Shown here: in pieces, positions 1 through 11,291 of the stretch
Layout of the letters: the number at the start of each line of letters is the position of its first letter
Position numbering within the stretch: the first letter of the stretch is position 1
Assembly (NCBI RefSeq): GCF_012939995.1
Contig: NZ_SPMZ01000017.1
Location: forward strand, 1 to 64,000
From: Candidatus Competibacter phosphatis
GTDB taxonomy: Bacteria > Pseudomonadota > Gammaproteobacteria > Competibacterales > Competibacteraceae
Reading direction: 5' to 3'
DNA: 64,000 bases
Translations under genes and position numbers: made by a program
Notes under the pieces: generated by a model
Seen by the model: only the letters and a program-made list of their open reading frames with translations
The model's database searches: none
What the model was told of the DNA's origin: nothing

Positions 1-156
1 CCAGCACTCCACAAATGCCCGCCGCTGGGCGCGCGTCATTCGGCCCTCGCGCCGGACAAAGCTGCGGATCCGCCGCAGCGCTTCACCGCCGGTATTCGAA
101 TCCTCCACGACGGGGAAGGTCGACGCAGAAAACTTCACGGTGTCATCAGCACTCAT
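1..156 (-). CDS. trmB: tRNA (guanine-N7)-methyltransferase TrmB, N-terminal part (runs off window)
   Basis: The minus strand from an ATG at 156 reads 52 codons without a stop to the window edge. The stretch LRRIRSFVRREGRMTRAQ is the hallmark N-terminus of TrmB, which methylates G46 in the tRNA variable loop using SAM. Only the N-terminal extension is present, and the Rossmann methyltransferase domain lies outside the window. The opposite-strand reading of the same bases (15-215) matches no family I know and is a shadow. The family call rests on about 20 well-conserved residues. Confidence 0.85.
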   Translation of the reverse strand, partial: MSADDTVKFSASTFPVVEDSNTGGEALRRIRSFVRREGRMTRAQRRAFVECW

Positions 157-266
157 TGGTCTTTCGATCCACACTGCAGCGACATTTGGAATCGCTAATC
201 ACAAAAAGCGGCTAATCCTCTGAAAGATTACTTCCCAGAACCACCACATAAATATAGTCAAAATCA

Positions 267-297
267 TTGCAGTCATAAAAAAAAAATGCTCTACAAT
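267..297 (+). promoter_or_regulatory. Possible sigma-70 promoter of the H-NS-family gene
   Basis: TTGCAG (267-272) and TACAAT (292-297) are 19 bp apart in an AT-rich, A-tract-containing stretch. A ten-A run lies in the spacer. The spacing is slightly long. The site is placed by consensus and by its position upstream of the gene starting at 360. Confidence 0.4.
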
Positions 298-359
298 AAT
301 CGCATAGTCCTAATCAAGGACTCCTAACAGCAAACATTGACAACGGCAAACGAAAAACC

Positions 360-681
360 ATGAGCGACAACATCGAAGACCTCATCAATTCCTATTCCGT
401 CGAGCAACTCAAGCAGTTGATCCAGACAGCCGAAGATGCCATCGAACAAAAAAAAGACCGGTGAAATCGAAGCCCTTCGTGATCAAATGTTCAAAATGGC
501 CGATCAATACGATATGACACCGGAAGAGGTAATCAACTATTCGGGCCGTCGGAAGAGATCGCCGGGCAAACCTAAATACCGCAATCCCAGCAACCCCGAA
601 CAAACATGGACAGGACGTGGCAAAAGGCCGGGCTGGCTGAAGCAGGCGGATGATATCGAAGTTTTCCGAATCCCTGAATAG
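360..681 (+). CDS. H-NS family nucleoid protein, interrupted by a frameshift at an A8 tract
   Basis: From ATG 360 the frame encodes an N-terminal helix (SVEQLKQLIQTAEDAIEQKK) and stops at 464. The +1 frame then continues to 681 and carries the C-terminal DNA-binding module of H-NS-like proteins, KYRNPSNPEQTWTGRGKRP. The junction is a run of eight A at 448-455. Removing one A gives a continuous 106-residue protein with the usual layout of an oligomerisation helix, a linker (MTPEEVINYSG) and the TWTGRG-type AT-hook-like motif, which binds curved AT-rich DNA. Either the run is over-called, or the protein needs slippage at A8, or the gene is broken. The family assignment is strong and the state of the gene is uncertain. 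Confidence 0.8.
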
Positions 682-724
682 ATTTTGCGGTTAAATTCCG
701 CCAAGAAGGCGTGCTTTAACCATC

Positions 725-753
725 TTGCAACCTACCCGCTTTATCTCTATGAT
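725..753 (+). promoter_or_regulatory. Likely sigma-70 promoter for tRNA-Gly
   Basis: TTGCAA (725-730) and TATGAT (748-753) are separated by the ideal 17 bp and lie about 55 bp upstream of the tRNA. It is placed by consensus only. Confidence 0.5.
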
Positions 754-806
754 TTCCGGACTACCCACTTGATTGGGTTCAGGCAGGAAGAGCGCGGGAT
801 TATGCG

Positions 807-880
807 GCGGGTGTAGTTCAATGGTAGAACCTCAGCTTCCCAAGCTGATGGCGTGGGTTCGATTCCCATCACCCGCTCCA
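807..880 (+). tRNA. tRNA-Gly(CCC)
   Basis: A complete cloverleaf is visible. The 7-bp acceptor stem is GCGGGTG/CACCCGC and the anticodon stem is TCAGC/GCTGA around the loop TTCCCAA, giving anticodon CCC, which reads GGG. The T arm is GTGGG-TTCGATT-CCCAT, followed by discriminator T and an encoded CCA at 878-880. Length is 74 nt. It lies alone between the H-NS-family gene and dapB. Confidence 0.97.
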
Positions 881-996
881 AAGTGACAGGGTTACGTTGC
901 AACGCGTAACCCTTTGTCTTTGCAAAGAGCACCCGCGAACGTTCCTCGCGGTAACGCCTCAAGGCCGACACCAAGCCAGTTGTCGGTAGCGTCTGA

Positions 997-1824
<828 letters not shown>

Positions 1825-1970
1825 ACGCGCTATCCGCCGGCAATCCCGCTCTCTAGAGCCACACGGCATGATTTGGTAAACTCCCCACCAGTTCACCATG
1901 TTTTTTGCATCGCATCCTGGGAGCGGCCCGTGCGCTGCTCCCTTTCTGTGTGTCCATTCTGGAGGCTCCC

Positions 1971-3110
1971 TTGAGGAAACCCGCGCTTCTGGCCCTGGAA
2001 GACGGTAGCCTGTTCCAGGGCGAATCCATCGGCGCCGATGGATTCGCCCAAGGCGAAGTTGTTTTCAATACCTCGATCACCGGCTATCAAGAAATTCTGA
2101 CCGATCCTTCCTACTGCCAGCAGATCGTGACCCTGACTTATCCTCACATCGGCAACGTCGGCACCAACGGCGGCGATGAGGAGGCGGGCCAAATCCACGC
2201 TAGCGGCCTGGTGGTGCGGGATTGTCCGCGCCGTGCCAGCAACTGGCGCAACCGGCAATCGCTGGACAGCTACCTGCGTGAACGCGGCGTGGTCGCCATC
2301 GCCGGCATCGATACCCGGCGACTGACCCGCCTGCTACGGGAAAAGGGCGCACAGGGCGGCTGCCTGATCGCGGGCGACGCTCCCGACGCGGATCGGGCGC
2401 TACGCCTGGCTCGTGAATTTCCTGGCTTGAAGGGCATGGATTTGGCCCAGGTCGTCAGCGTCTCCGAACCCTACGAGTGGCAAGAGAGTACTTGGCGCTT
2501 GGCCGACAACGGTTTCCCAAGCGTGCGCGCCACCCGCCACCATGTGGTCGCCTACGACTACGGCGTCAAACGCAACATCTTGCGGATGCTGGTGGCCCGC
2601 GACTGTCGAGTCACCGTGGTGCCGGCGCGGACGCCGGCCAGCGCGGTCATCGGCCTGAATCCCACCGGCGTATTCCTGTCCAACGGACCCGGTGACCCCG
2701 AACCGTGCGACTATGCCATCGTCGCCATCCGCGAGTTGCTGGACACCGGGATTCCGCTGTTCGGAATCTGCCTCGGCCATCAGTTGCTGGGACTGGCCAG
2801 CGGCGCGCGTACCGTCAAGATGAAGTTCGGCCACCACGGCGGCAACCATCCGGTGCTGGATCTCGACAGCGGCCGGGTGATGATCAGCAGCCAGAACCAC
2901 GGCTTCGCGGTGGATGAAACCACGTTGCCGACCAACTTGCGCGCGACTCACCGCTCGCTGTTCGATGGCTCGCTGCAGGGCCTCGCCCGCACCGACCGAC
3001 CGGCCTTCAGTTTCCAGGGCCACCCGGAAGCCAGCCCCGGCCCACACGATGTGGCGCCGCTGTTCGACCGGTTCATCGACCTGATGGCGGCAAACCGACC
3101 CGACGCATGA
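1971..3110 (+). CDS. carA: Carbamoyl-phosphate synthase small (glutaminase) subunit
   Basis: The subunit hydrolyses glutamine and channels ammonia to CarB for carbamoyl phosphate, feeding arginine and pyrimidine synthesis. The frame is open from 1905, but family alignment ([16 protein letters not shown]) and a GGAGG at 1961-1965 point to the TTG at 1971 as the start, giving 379 residues (E. coli has 382). The class I amidotransferase triad is present: Cys267 in FGICLGHQ, and His351 and Glu353 in [10 protein letters not shown]. These match E. coli positions within two residues. It precedes carB by 100 bp, a gap holding short tandem repeats. Confidence 0.97.
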   Translation: MRKPALLALEDGSLFQGESIGADGFAQGEVVFNTSITGYQEILTDPSYCQQIVTLTYPHIGNVGTNGGDEEAGQIHASGLVVRDCPRRASNWRNRQSLDSYLRERGVVAIAGIDTRRLTRLLREKGAQGGCLIAGDAPDADRALRLAREFPGLKGMDLAQVVSVSEPYEWQESTWRLADNGFPSVRATRHHVVAYDYGVKRNILRMLVARDCRVTVVPARTPASAVIGLNPTGVFLSNGPGDPEPCDYAIVAIRELLDTGIPLFGICLGHQLLGLASGARTVKMKFGHHGGNHPVLDLDSGRVMISSQNHGFAVDETTLPTNLRATHRSLFDGSLQGLARTDRPAFSFQGHPEASPGPHDVAPLFDRFIDLMAANRPDA

Positions 3111-3160
3111 GCCGGGCACCAAACAGGCCCCCGCTGCTGCTCGTGTCTTGTTGTCCTCGT

Positions 3161-3205
3161 CCGACACCCGACACCCGACACCCCGATACCTGCTACCCGA
3201 CACCT
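3161..3205. repeat. Short degenerate heptamer repeats in the carA-carB spacer
   Basis: CCGACAC occurs three times in direct tandem from 3161. Diverged copies (CCGATACC, ACCCGACACC) follow until the carB start region. The array is too short and degenerate to be CRISPR. It resembles the short tandem heptamers seen in intergenic DNA of many bacteria. Confidence 0.6.
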
Positions 3206-3210
3206 GAGCC

Positions 3211-6200
3211 ATGCCCAAGCGCACCGATTTGCACAGCATCCTGATCATCGGCGCCGGTCCCATCGTGATCGGTCAAGCCTGCGAGTTCGACTACTCCGGC
3301 GCCCAAGCCTGCAAGGCGCTGCGGGAGGAAGGTTACCGGGTGATCCTGGTCAACTCCAACCCCGCCACCATCATGACCGACCCCAACATGGCCGACGCCG
3401 TGTACATCGAGCCGATTCACTGGCGAACGGTCAGCCAGGTCATCGCCCGCGAGCGCCCGGACGCCGTGCTGCCGACCATGGGCGGCCAAACCGCGCTGAA
3501 CTGCGCGCTGGATCTGGTCCGCCATGGTGTGTTGAAACAATATGGCGTGGAAATGATCGGCGCTTCTCCCAACGCCATCGACATGGCCGAGGACCGCGAG
3601 CGCTTCCGCCAGGCGATGCACGAGATCGGGCTGGCCACCCCGCGATCCGTGGTCGCTCACACTTTGGAGGAGGCACTGGCCCAGCATCACGAGATCGGTT
3701 TTCCGACCATCCTCCGTCCATCCTTCACCCTGGGCGGCAGCGGCGGCGGTATTGCCTACAATCGTGAAGAACTGGTCGAGATCCTCGAACGCGGCCTGGA
3801 TTTGTCGCCGACCAGCGAGGTATTGCTGGAGGAATCCGTGCTGGGCTGGAAGGAATTCGAGATGGAAGTGGTCCGTGATCGGGCCGATAACTGCATCATC
3901 GTCTGTTCGATCGAAAATTTCGATCCGATGGGTGTGCATACCGGCGACTCGATCACCGTCGCCCCAGCCCAGACCCTGACCGACAAGGAATACCAGATCA
4001 TGCGCAACGCCTCGCTGGCGGTGCTGCGCAAGATCGGCGTCGATACCGGTGGCTCCAATGTCCAGTTCGCCATCAATCCCGACGATGGCCGCATGGTCAT
4101 CATCGAAATGAACCCTCGGGTCTCGCGCTCCTCGGCGCTGGCCTCCAAGGCCACCGGTTTTCCCATCGCCAAGGTCGCGGCCAAGCTGGCGGTCGGCTAT
4201 ACCCTGGACGAACTCAAGAACGAGATCACCGGTGGCCGCACCCCGGCATCGTTCGAGCCGAGCATCGATTACGTCGTCACCAAGGTGCCGCGCTTCAACT
4301 TCGAAAAATTTCCGCAAGCCAACCAACGCTTGACCACCCAGATGAAATCGGTCGGCGAGGTGATGGCCATTGGTCGAACCTTCCAGGAATCGCTCCACAA
4401 GGCCTTGCGCGGCCTGGAAATCGGCACCGACGGTTTCAACGAAATCCTCGACCACCAACACCCCGACCCGCATGTCGCGCTCAAGTACGAGCTGGGCATG
4501 CCCGGCCCGCAGCGACTGTGGTTCGTCGCCGAAGCCTTCCGTCTGGGATACTCGGTGGACGCGCTCTACGAACTCACCCGGATCGATCCCTGGTTCCTGG
4601 CGCAGATTGACGAACTGGTTCAGCTCGCCGGCGAGGTGCGCGCCTTGGGCGCGGCAGCCTTGCGGAACCGGGAGCGCCTGTATTTTCTCAAGCGCAAGGG
4701 CTTCTCCGACAGCCGCCTGGCGACCTTGGCCGGCGTCACCGAGACCCTGGTCCGCCAGCAGCGCAACGAATTCGACATCCACCCGGTCTACAAGCGAGTC
4801 GATTCCTGCGCCGCCGAATTCGCCACCAGCACCGCCTATCTGTATTCCACTTACGAGGAAGAGTGCGAAGCCGAACCGACCGACCGCGCCAAAATCATGG
4901 TGTTGGGCGGCGGTCCCAACCGCATCGGTCAGGGTATCGAGTTCGACTACTGCTGTGTCCATGCCGCCCTCGCCCTGCGCGAGGATGGCTACGAAACCAT
5001 CATGGTCAACTGCAATCCGGAGACGGTGTCCACCGACTTCGATACCTCCGACCGGCTGTATTTCGAGCCGCTGACCCTGGAAGACGTGCTCGAAATCGTC
5101 CGCAAGGAGCAGCCCAAGGGGGTGATCGTCCAGTACGGCGGACAGACACCGCTCAAGCTGGCCCGGCCTCTGGAAGCCAACGGCGTGCCGATCGTCGGCA
5201 CCACGCCGGACGCCATCGACCGCGCCGAGGACCGCCAGCGCTTCCAACAGATGATCGCCCAACTCGGTTTGCTGCAGCCGCCCAATCGCACCGCCCGCGA
5301 ACCCGAGGAAGCGGTGCGATTGGCCCAAGAAATCGGCTATCCGCTGGTGGTGCGCCCCTCCTACGTCCTGGGCGGCCGGGCCATGGAAATCGTCCACCAG
5401 GAAGAGGACCTGCGCCGCTACATGACCGATGCGGTGCAAGTCTCCAACGATTCGCCGGTGCTGCTGGACTGCTTTCTCAACAATGCCGTCGAGGTGGATG
5501 TGGACGCGCTCAGCGACGGGCGCGAAGTCCTCATCGGCGGCATCATGGAACACATCGAGGAAGCCGGCGTGCATTCCGGCGATTCCGCCTGCTCGCTGCC
5601 GCCCTTTTCCCTTAGTCCGGCGATTCAGGACCGGCTACGCGAACAAGTGCGGGCGATGGCGCTGGAACTGGGCGTGGTTGGGCTGATGAACACCCAGTTC
5701 GCCATTCAGGGCAACGACATCTACGTGCTGGAAGTCAACCCTCGCGCTTCCCGAACCGTGCCTTATGTCTCCAAAGCCACCGGCCGACCGCTGGCCAAAA
5801 TCGCCGCCCGTTGCATGGTCGGACGCGGACTCGCCGAGCAAGGGGTATCCGGCGAAGTGATTCCCGCCTATTATTGCGTGAAGGAAGCCGTGTTCCCCTT
5901 CGTCAAATTCCCCGGCGTCGATCCCCTATTGGGGCCGGAAATGAAATCCACCGGTGAAGTGATGGGCGTCGGTCGTACCTTCGGCGAAGCGTTCGCCAAG
6001 GCCCAACTCGGCGCGGGCGACCAATTGCCACGCGGTGGACAAGCCTTCATCAGCGTGCGTGATGTCGACAAACCCAAGGCGGTCGAAGTCGCTCGCGAGT
6101 TGGAACGGCTCGGTTTCAGGCTGGTCGCCACCAAGGGAACCGCGGCAGCCTTGCATGCCTTCGACCTCGCCTGCGACACCGTCCATAAGGTAGGGGAAGG

Positions 6201-6435
6201 CCGGCCGCATGTCGTGGACATGATCAAGAACGATCAGATCAGTCTTATCATCAACACGACGGAAGGCAAACAGGCGATCGCCGATTCTTACTCCATCCGT
6301 CGCGAGGCTCTGATGCACAAAATCAGCTACACCACCACCATCGCCGCCGCGCGAGCCACCTGCCAGGCCCTGCGCGAACTCGACAATGGGAGCGTGAACT
6401 GCCTCCAGGATCTGCACCGGGAACTGCACGCATGA
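3211..6435 (+). CDS. carB: Carbamoyl-phosphate synthase large subunit
   Basis: This is the synthetase subunit. Two homologous ATP-grasp halves form carboxyphosphate/carbamate and then carbamoyl phosphate. At 1074 residues it is essentially the E. coli length (1073). Both halves show the family signatures: [17 protein letters not shown] near residue 15 and its counterpart [16 protein letters not shown] near residue 567, plus two ATP-grasp loops (FTLGGSGGG and YVLGGRAM) and metal-site motifs (EMNPR and EVNPR). A C-terminal MGS-like allosteric domain begins around residue 940 and contains the [10 protein letters not shown] stretch. The stop codon overlaps the greA start (ATGA), which implies translational coupling. 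Confidence 0.98.
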   Translation: MPKRTDLHSILIIGAGPIVIGQACEFDYSGAQACKALREEGYRVILVNSNPATIMTDPNMADAVYIEPIHWRTVSQVIARERPDAVLPTMGGQTALNCALDLVRHGVLKQYGVEMIGASPNAIDMAEDRERFRQAMHEIGLATPRSVVAHTLEEALAQHHEIGFPTILRPSFTLGGSGGGIAYNREELVEILERGLDLSPTSEVLLEESVLGWKEFEMEVVRDRADNCIIVCSIENFDPMGVHTGDSITVAPAQTLTDKEYQIMRNASLAVLRKIGVDTGGSNVQFAINPDDGRMVIIEMNPRVSRSSALASKATGFPIAKVAAKLAVGYTLDELKNEITGGRTPASFEPSIDYVVTKVPRFNFEKFPQANQRLTTQMKSVGEVMAIGRTFQESLHKALRGLEIGTDGFNEILDHQHPDPHVALKYELGMPGPQRLWFVAEAFRLGYSVDALYELTRIDPWFLAQIDELVQLAGEVRALGAAALRNRERLYFLKRKGFSDSRLATLAGVTETLVRQQRNEFDIHPVYKRVDSCAAEFATSTAYLYSTYEEECEAEPTDRAKIMVLGGGPNRIGQGIEFDYCCVHAALALREDGYETIMVNCNPETVSTDFDTSDRLYFEPLTLEDVLEIVRKEQPKGVIVQYGGQTPLKLARPLEANGVPIVGTTPDAIDRAEDRQRFQQMIAQLGLLQPPNRTAREPEEAVRLAQEIGYPLVVRPSYVLGGRAMEIVHQEEDLRRYMTDAVQVSNDSPVLLDCFLNNAVEVDVDALSDGREVLIGGIMEHIEEAGVHSGDSACSLPPFSLSPAIQDRLREQVRAMALELGVVGLMNTQFAIQGNDIYVLEVNPRASRTVPYVSKATGRPLAKIAARCMVGRGLAEQGVSGEVIPAYYCVKEAVFPFVKFPGVDPLLGPEMKSTGEVMGVGRTFGEAFAKAQLGAGDQLPRGGQAFISVRDVDKPKAVEVARELERLGFRLVATKGTAAALHAFDLACDTVHKVGEGRPHVVDMIKNDQISLIINTTEGKQAIADSYSIRREALMHKISYTTTIAAARATCQALRELDNGSVNCLQDLHRELHA

Positions 6436-6911
6436 CTCAGAAGGTACCGATGACCATCGCCGGCGCTGAAAAACTGCGTGAGGAGCTGCTCCAACTGAAA
6501 ACGGTGGCGCGACCGCAGATTACCGCCGCCATCGCCGAGGCTCGTGCTCATGGCGATCTGAAGGAAAATGCCGAATACCATGCCGCCCGCGAGCAGCAAA
6601 GCTTTACGGAGGGCCGCATTGCGGAAATCGAAGCGAAGCTGGCCTATGCCCAGATTATCGACGTCACCAAGCTACCGCCCTCCGACAGGGTGGTGTTCGC
6701 CTCCACCGTGCTGCTGACTGAGGAGGACAGCGAGGAAGAAAAACGCTACCAGATCGTTGGCGAGGACGAGGCGGATATCAAAGAGGGCAAGATTTCATTC
6801 AGTTCGCCCATCGCCCGAGCATTGATCGGCAAGTTCGTTGGCGACATCGTCGACGTCCAAACACCCGGCGGTCTGAGAACCTACGAAATCGTCGACGTAC
6901 AATACATCTGA
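6432..6911 (+). CDS. greA: Transcription elongation factor GreA
   Basis: GreA enters the secondary channel of backtracked RNA polymerase and stimulates cleavage of the 3' transcript end. At 159 residues it has the N-terminal coiled-coil hairpin (about 1-75, with the acidic-tip region [13 protein letters not shown]) and a C-terminal FKBP-like domain (about 80-158) ending in [10 protein letters not shown]. It shares a 4-nt ATGA overlap with carB, the classic carAB-greA arrangement. Nothing unusual is seen. Confidence 0.97.
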   Translation: MTQKVPMTIAGAEKLREELLQLKTVARPQITAAIAEARAHGDLKENAEYHAAREQQSFTEGRIAEIEAKLAYAQIIDVTKLPPSDRVVFASTVLLTEEDSEEEKRYQIVGEDEADIKEGKISFSSPIARALIGKFVGDIVDVQTPGGLRTYEIVDVQYI

Positions 6912-7027
6912 GTGAAACCGCGATGCCCGCGTCATCTGGCCGTATTCCTGTTACCGGGAATCGGGGTCTCGTCGGTCTGTGCTTGGGTCATCCGCCGGAG
7001 AACCAAGGCATATAATGAAACAAACGC

Positions 7028-7057
7028 TTGTCAGAAAGGAGGTCGGCTGCTTATAAT
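7028..7057 (+). promoter_or_regulatory. Strong sigma-70 promoter of tRNA-Val
   Basis: TTGTCA (7028-7033) and a perfect TATAAT (7052-7057) are 18 bp apart. Transcription would begin about 10 bp before the tRNA. Confidence 0.8.
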
Positions 7058-7073
7058 CTCGACCCCGTTTGAC

Positions 7074-7148
7074 GGGCGATTAGCTCAGTGGGAGAGCACT
7101 ACCTTCACACGGTAGGGGTCGCTGGTTCGAGCCCAGCATCGCCCACCA
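7074..7148 (+). tRNA. tRNA-Val(CAC)
   Basis: The acceptor stem GGGCGAT/ATCGCCC is complete. The anticodon stem CTACC/GGTAG encloses the loop TTCACAC, giving anticodon CAC for GUG codons. The T arm is GCTGG-TTCGAGC-CCAGC and the CCA is encoded. Length is 75 nt. It is preceded by a good promoter and followed directly by a terminator, so it is a stand-alone transcription unit. Confidence 0.97.
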
Positions 7149-7155
7149 CTTCGCA

Positions 7156-7190
7156 ATAAAAAAAGCCGTTCGCTGGAACGGCTTTTTTTT
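7156..7190. terminator. Bidirectional rho-independent terminator
   Basis: AAAAAGCCGTTC-GCTG-GAACGGCTTTTT is a perfect stem flanked by A and T tracts, so it works in both directions. It ends the tRNA-Val transcript on the plus strand and the folE2 transcript on the minus strand (folE2 stop at 7216). Confidence 0.92.
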
Positions 7191-7215
7191 GTGTCCGGCC
7201 AGATCGGCCCATCGG

Positions 7216-8043
7216 CTACTTGGTTTCCTTGTCGTGCTCGATCATGGCGTAAGCCGAATGGTTGTGGATGGATTCGAAATTCTCCGACTCCACCGCATAT
7301 GCCGCAACGCGATCGTCCTGATTCAGTTTAGCGGCAATATCGCGCACCATGTCCTCGACGAACTTGGGATTGTCGTAGGCTCGCTCGGTGACATACTTCT
7401 CGTCCGGGCGCTTGAGCAATCCGTACAATTCGCAGGACGCTTCCTTTTCCACCAAGTCGATGATGTCCTCAATCCAGATAAAATCCTGGACGCGCACGTT
7501 GACTGTCACATGCGAGCGCTGATTATGTGCGCCGTATTTGGAAATTTTCTTCGAACAGGGGCATAGGCTGGTTACCGGCACCACGACTTTGACGTTCATG
7601 ACCGGCCGGCCGTCGCGAATCTCGCCAATGAAGGTCACCTCGTAATCCATCAGGCTCCGAACCGCGGATACCGGCGCCGCCTTGGTGACGAAATACATGA
7701 AAGTCATCTCGATATGACCGGCTTCCGCTTCCAGCCGCCCGGTCATCTCGGTCAGCATGTCCTTGAAGGAGTCCACCGAAATCTCGCGGCCCGGCACGTT
7801 CAGAATCTCCACGAAACGCGACATGTGCGTGCCCTTGAAATTGTGGGGCAGGTTCACGTACATGTTGAACGTGGCGATGGTGTGCTGTTCGCCCCCGCTG
7901 CGATCACGGACTCTGACCGGATGGCGGATATCCTTGATTCCCACCTTGTTGATCGCCAACCGGCGGGTATCGGCGCTGTTCTGCACGTCGGGAATATGGA
8001 TGACCGCCGGCATGGCCGCGGGACTCATCATCGATGGCTTCAT
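7216..8043 (-). CDS. folE2: GTP cyclohydrolase FolE2 (type IB)
   Basis: The enzyme converts GTP to 7,8-dihydroneopterin triphosphate, the first step of folate and other pterin synthesis, using a metal-flexible (often non-zinc) site. The 275-residue protein matches FolE2 (N-terminus [19 protein letters not shown]), with the conserved cysteine region [10 protein letters not shown] (Cys161, Cys163) and His173 in the GAHNQRSH segment. It lies downstream of dxs on the same strand, and xseB-ispA-dxs-folE2 is a recurrent gammaproteobacterial order. FolE2 is often Zur-regulated in organisms that also have FolE, but no Zur box was identified here. Confidence 0.95.
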   Translation of the reverse strand: MKPSMMSPAAMPAVIHIPDVQNSADTRRLAINKVGIKDIRHPVRVRDRSGGEQHTIATFNMYVNLPHNFKGTHMSRFVEILNVPGREISVDSFKDMLTEMTGRLEAEAGHIEMTFMYFVTKAAPVSAVRSLMDYEVTFIGEIRDGRPVMNVKVVVPVTSLCPCSKKISKYGAHNQRSHVTVNVRVQDFIWIEDIIDLVEKEASCELYGLLKRPDEKYVTERAYDNPKFVEDMVRDIAAKLNQDDRVAAYAVESENFESIHNHSAYAMIEHDKETK

Positions 8044-8183
8044 GCAATCCTCTCAACCGCGCCTTCGCGCGCTTCATTCAAGATCCAACGCCTCGCACCG
8101 CTCCAACCGGTTGCGGAAGTGCTTCGATGCCAGTGGTTGGATGATCAAATCGACGGTTAATTCCCGAGCATATCGCTCAGCTA

Positions 8184-10092
8184 TCAAACCGGGGGCGAGA
8201 CGGGATACTTTATCCCCCAATCCGTTAGTTGCCGGAGCACGCCTTCCACATCCAAACCGCATTGGGCCAGCAATTCGTCGCGCTCACCCTGGCCCACGAA
8301 GCGATCCGGTAATCCGATATTATAAACTGGGACTTGAATACTCCGCGCCGCCAGACACTCGTTCACCGCGCTGCCCGCGCCGCCGGCCACCACATTCTCT
8401 TCCAACGTCACCAACCAGCGGTGTTCGGCGGCTAACCGTACTACAACCGCTTCATCCAGCGGTTTGATAAAGCGCATGTTCACCACAGTGGCATCCATCT
8501 GTCGAGCCACAAGCTCGGCCACTTCCACCATGCTGCCGAAGGCCAGCAATGCCAAGTCCCGACCGCGACGGCGGACGACGGCTTCCCCCCATTGGCAACG
8601 CTCGCATCTCCTCTCGCCGTACTTCCACCCCGGTGCCCTTGCCACGCGGATAGCGCACCGCCGCCGGCTGGTTCAACTGGAAGCCGGTATAGAGCATCTC
8701 TCGGCATTCGTTTTCGTCGGCCGGGGCCATCACCACCAGATTGGGAATACAGCGCAGATAGCTATAATCGAAGCTGCCGGCGTGGGTCGGTCCGTCCGGT
8801 CCCACCAATCCGGCGCGATCAATGGCGAACAGCACCGGTAAATTTTGCAGGGCAACATCGTGAATCAATTGATCGTAAGCGCGCTGCAGGAACGTGGAAT
8901 AGATCGCCACCACCGGCTTGAGCCCCTCGCAGGCCAGACCAGCGGCCAGCGTGACCGCGTGCTGTTCAGCGATTGCCACATCGAAATAGCGATCTGGAAA
9001 GCGCTCCGCGAACTCCACCAGACCGGAGCCTTCCCGCATGGCCGGGGTAATGCCAATCAGACGCTCGTCCCGCTCGGCCATATCGCACAGCCATTCCCCA
9101 AACACCTGGGTATAGCTCGGCCTTCCGCCCGGCCTGGCTGGCTTGAGCCCACAGGCCGGGTCGAAAACACCAACTCCGTGATAGCCGACCGGCTCATCCT
9201 CGGCCAGCGGATAACCCTTGCCTTTGCGGGTAACCACATGCAACAGTCGTGGCCCCTTGAGCGCTCGCAGGTTGTGCAGGGTCTGAACCAGTGTCGGTAG
9301 GTCATGCCCGTCCACCGGCCCGAAATAATTGAAACCCAGCTCCTCGAAGAGGGTGCCGGGAGCAAACATACCTTTGACGTGTTCCTCGGCGCGTCGCGCC
9401 ACTTCCAGCATGGGCGGCACCCGACTGAGCATGCGTTTACCGCCTTCCCGGACACTGGAGAACAATCGGCCCGACAGCAACTTGGTTAGATGGGCCGACA
9501 AGGCGCCGACATTCGGCGAAATCGACATTTCGTTATCGTTCAGCACCACCAACAAGTCGGGCTTTAGATGGCCGGCATGATTGAGCGCTTCGAACGCCAT
9601 GCCAGCGGTCATGGCGCCATCGCCGATCACCGCCACCACCTTGCGGTCGCTGTTCGCCTGCTCGGTGGCGATGGCCATGCCCAGCGCCGCGCTGAGCGAG
9701 GTGCTGGAATGACCGACGCCAAAGGTATCGTAGGGACTTTCGTCCCGCTTGGGAAAACCGGCGATACCGCCTTTGCGCCGCAAGGTTTCCATCCGGGTTC
9801 GACGGCCGGTCAGAATCTTGTGCGGATAGGTTTGATGGCCCACATCCCAGACCAGGCGATCCTCCGGCGTGTCAAACACATAATGCAGAGCGATGCTCAA
9901 TTCCACGGTGCCCAGATTGGCGGCGAAATGCCCCCCGGTCTTGGCCACGGTTTGGATGAGGAACTCACGCAGTTCGCAGGCCAATTCCGGCAAGCGCGCT
10001 TCGGGCAACTGCCGCAGGTCGAGCGGCGTATCGATCTGTTCCAGCAACGGAAAAGCGGATCCGGCGGTCATCGTGACAAAGTCCATGCCCAT
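8184..10092 (-). CDS. dxs: 1-deoxy-D-xylulose-5-phosphate synthase, with a one-base frameshift
   Basis: This thiamine-diphosphate enzyme condenses pyruvate and glyceraldehyde 3-phosphate, the entry step of MEP isoprenoid synthesis. Strong family segments are [37 protein letters not shown], the ThDP motif [13 protein letters not shown], and [12 protein letters not shown] with [14 protein letters not shown] in the second half. The frame breaks near residue 500 at a run of six C (8585-8590, G6 on the coding strand). The remaining 150 residues (to [10 protein letters not shown]...) continue in another frame. Deleting one base yields about 635 residues, the normal length. The start is uncertain: ATG 10092, 10086 and 10071 are all in frame and an upstream GTG lies at 10134. 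A true lesion would be surprising in this normally essential gene. Confidence 0.9.
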
Positions 10093-10152
10093 TCGTGATT
10101 TTATGTGAGGGATGCGTCGAGTGGCTTCGGCCACCCAGTGCTTGCAAGCTGG

Positions 10153-11052
10153 CTAGTAGACACGCTCGACGATGTAAGTGGCGAGCCAACGCAGCGGATC
10201 GGCTTCGGACCCCAAGGGTCCAAGGCTGGCCAGCGCTTCCTGGTGCAGCGCGCGAGCGTGCTCGCGGGCACCGTCCAAACCCAGCAGTGCGGGGTAAGTG
10301 GGCTTGTTGAGCGCCCGGTCGGCCCCTTGGGTCTTACCAAGGGTGGCGGTATCGCCGACCACGTCGAGAATGTCGTCGCGAATTTGGAAGGCCAGACCGA
10401 TGCACTTGGCATAGCGATCCAATCGCTCCAACACCGTGGATTCGACTTCCGGTCGGCTGAACGCTCCAAGCAGCACACTAGCGCGAATCAATGCGCCAGT
10501 CTTGTGGATATGCATGTTTTCCAATTCCGCCAGGGTCAGATCATCCCGACCGACCGCCGCCAGATCGATGGCCTGGCCACCCACCAACCCCCGTGAACCG
10601 GCGGCTTGCGCCAACAGGCCGAGCATCCGCATGCGAATGACGGAATCGGAGATCATGGCGGGATCCTGACTCAACACCTGAAACGCCAGTGCCTGCAAGG
10701 CGTCGCCGGCCAGAATCGCCAGCGCTTCTCCGAACGCCCTGTGGCAGGTTGGCCGACCGTGGCGCAGTTCGTCGTTATCCATCGCCGGCAAGTCGTCGTG
10801 GATCAGGGAATAGGCATGGATGAATTCCACCGCGCAAGCCGGACCGTCCAAGGCTTCAAGCATCGCGCCGACCGCCGCGCCGGCCGAGTAAACCAACACG
10901 GGCCGGATGCGCTTGCCCCCTCCCAGGACCGCGTAGCGCATGGCCTGATGCAGATCGCCGGGATGGAGATCCGCAGCTGGCAACCGTTGGTCGAGTGCTT
11001 GGTTGGCGCGACTCCGATAGTGCCTGCTCCATTCCGCAACCTTGTTCATCAC
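10153..11052 (-). CDS. ispA: Farnesyl (geranyl) diphosphate synthase
   Basis: IspA is a polyprenyl synthase that adds isopentenyl diphosphate to dimethylallyl and geranyl diphosphate. The 299-residue product has the first aspartate-rich motif DDLPAMDND (residues 86-94), the GGKRIRP substrate loop (about 45-51) and the second aspartate-rich motif DDILDVVGD near residue 225. It starts inside the end of xseB (4-nt overlap) and is followed by dxs, so the operon couples two consecutive isoprenoid-pathway enzymes. Confidence 0.96.
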   Translation of the reverse strand: MMNKVAEWSRHYRSRANQALDQRLPAADLHPGDLHQAMRYAVLGGGKRIRPVLVYSAGAAVGAMLEALDGPACAVEFIHAYSLIHDDLPAMDNDELRHGRPTCHRAFGEALAILAGDALQALAFQVLSQDPAMISDSVIRMRMLGLLAQAAGSRGLVGGQAIDLAAVGRDDLTLAELENMHIHKTGALIRASVLLGAFSRPEVESTVLERLDRYAKCIGLAFQIRDDILDVVGDTATLGKTQGADRALNKPTYPALLGLDGAREHARALHQEALASLGPLGSEADPLRWLATYIVERVY

Positions 11053-11291
11053 GCCGTCGTCTCGTCGAACGGCAGAATGTCCAGGTCACCGTTTTTCTCA
11101 AGCAATTGTTCCACTTTTTGCTCGGCCAGTTGCAGGGCGATTTGGCAGGTTCGCGTCAAGGCAACTCCCTGCTCGAACCGTTGCAAGGTTTCTTCGAGAC
11201 TCAGTTCGCCCTGTTCGAGCCGCGCGACCACGCTTTCCAGTTCGGTCAGAGCCGCCTCGAAAGAAAGAGGGGAATGTTTCTTAGCCGTCAT
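11049..11291 (-). CDS. xseB: Exodeoxyribonuclease VII small subunit
   Basis: XseB assembles in several copies on XseA to form the single-strand-specific exonuclease VII. The 80-residue all-helical product carries the family signature FEAALTELESVVARLEQGEL followed by LEETLQRFEQGVAL. It is first gene of the xseB-ispA-dxs-(folE2) operon and overlaps ispA by 4 nt. XseA is not in this window. Confidence 0.95.
   Translation of the reverse strand: MTAKKHSPLSFEAALTELESVVARLEQGELSLEETLQRFEQGVALTRTCQIALQLAEQKVEQLLEKNGDLDILPFDETTA

Noticed and set aside
3161-3205. CRISPR array
   Set aside because: Units are 7 bp, in direct tandem without spacers, and no cas gene is in the window.
3193-5574. Long minus-strand frame (793 codons) antisense to carB
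   Set aside because: It mirrors the well-supported carB gene; GC-rich codons make long antisense frames common and it has no family motif.
6912-7115. 67-codon frame between greA and tRNA-Val
   Set aside because: No ribosome site, no homology, and it runs into the tRNA promoter and tRNA.
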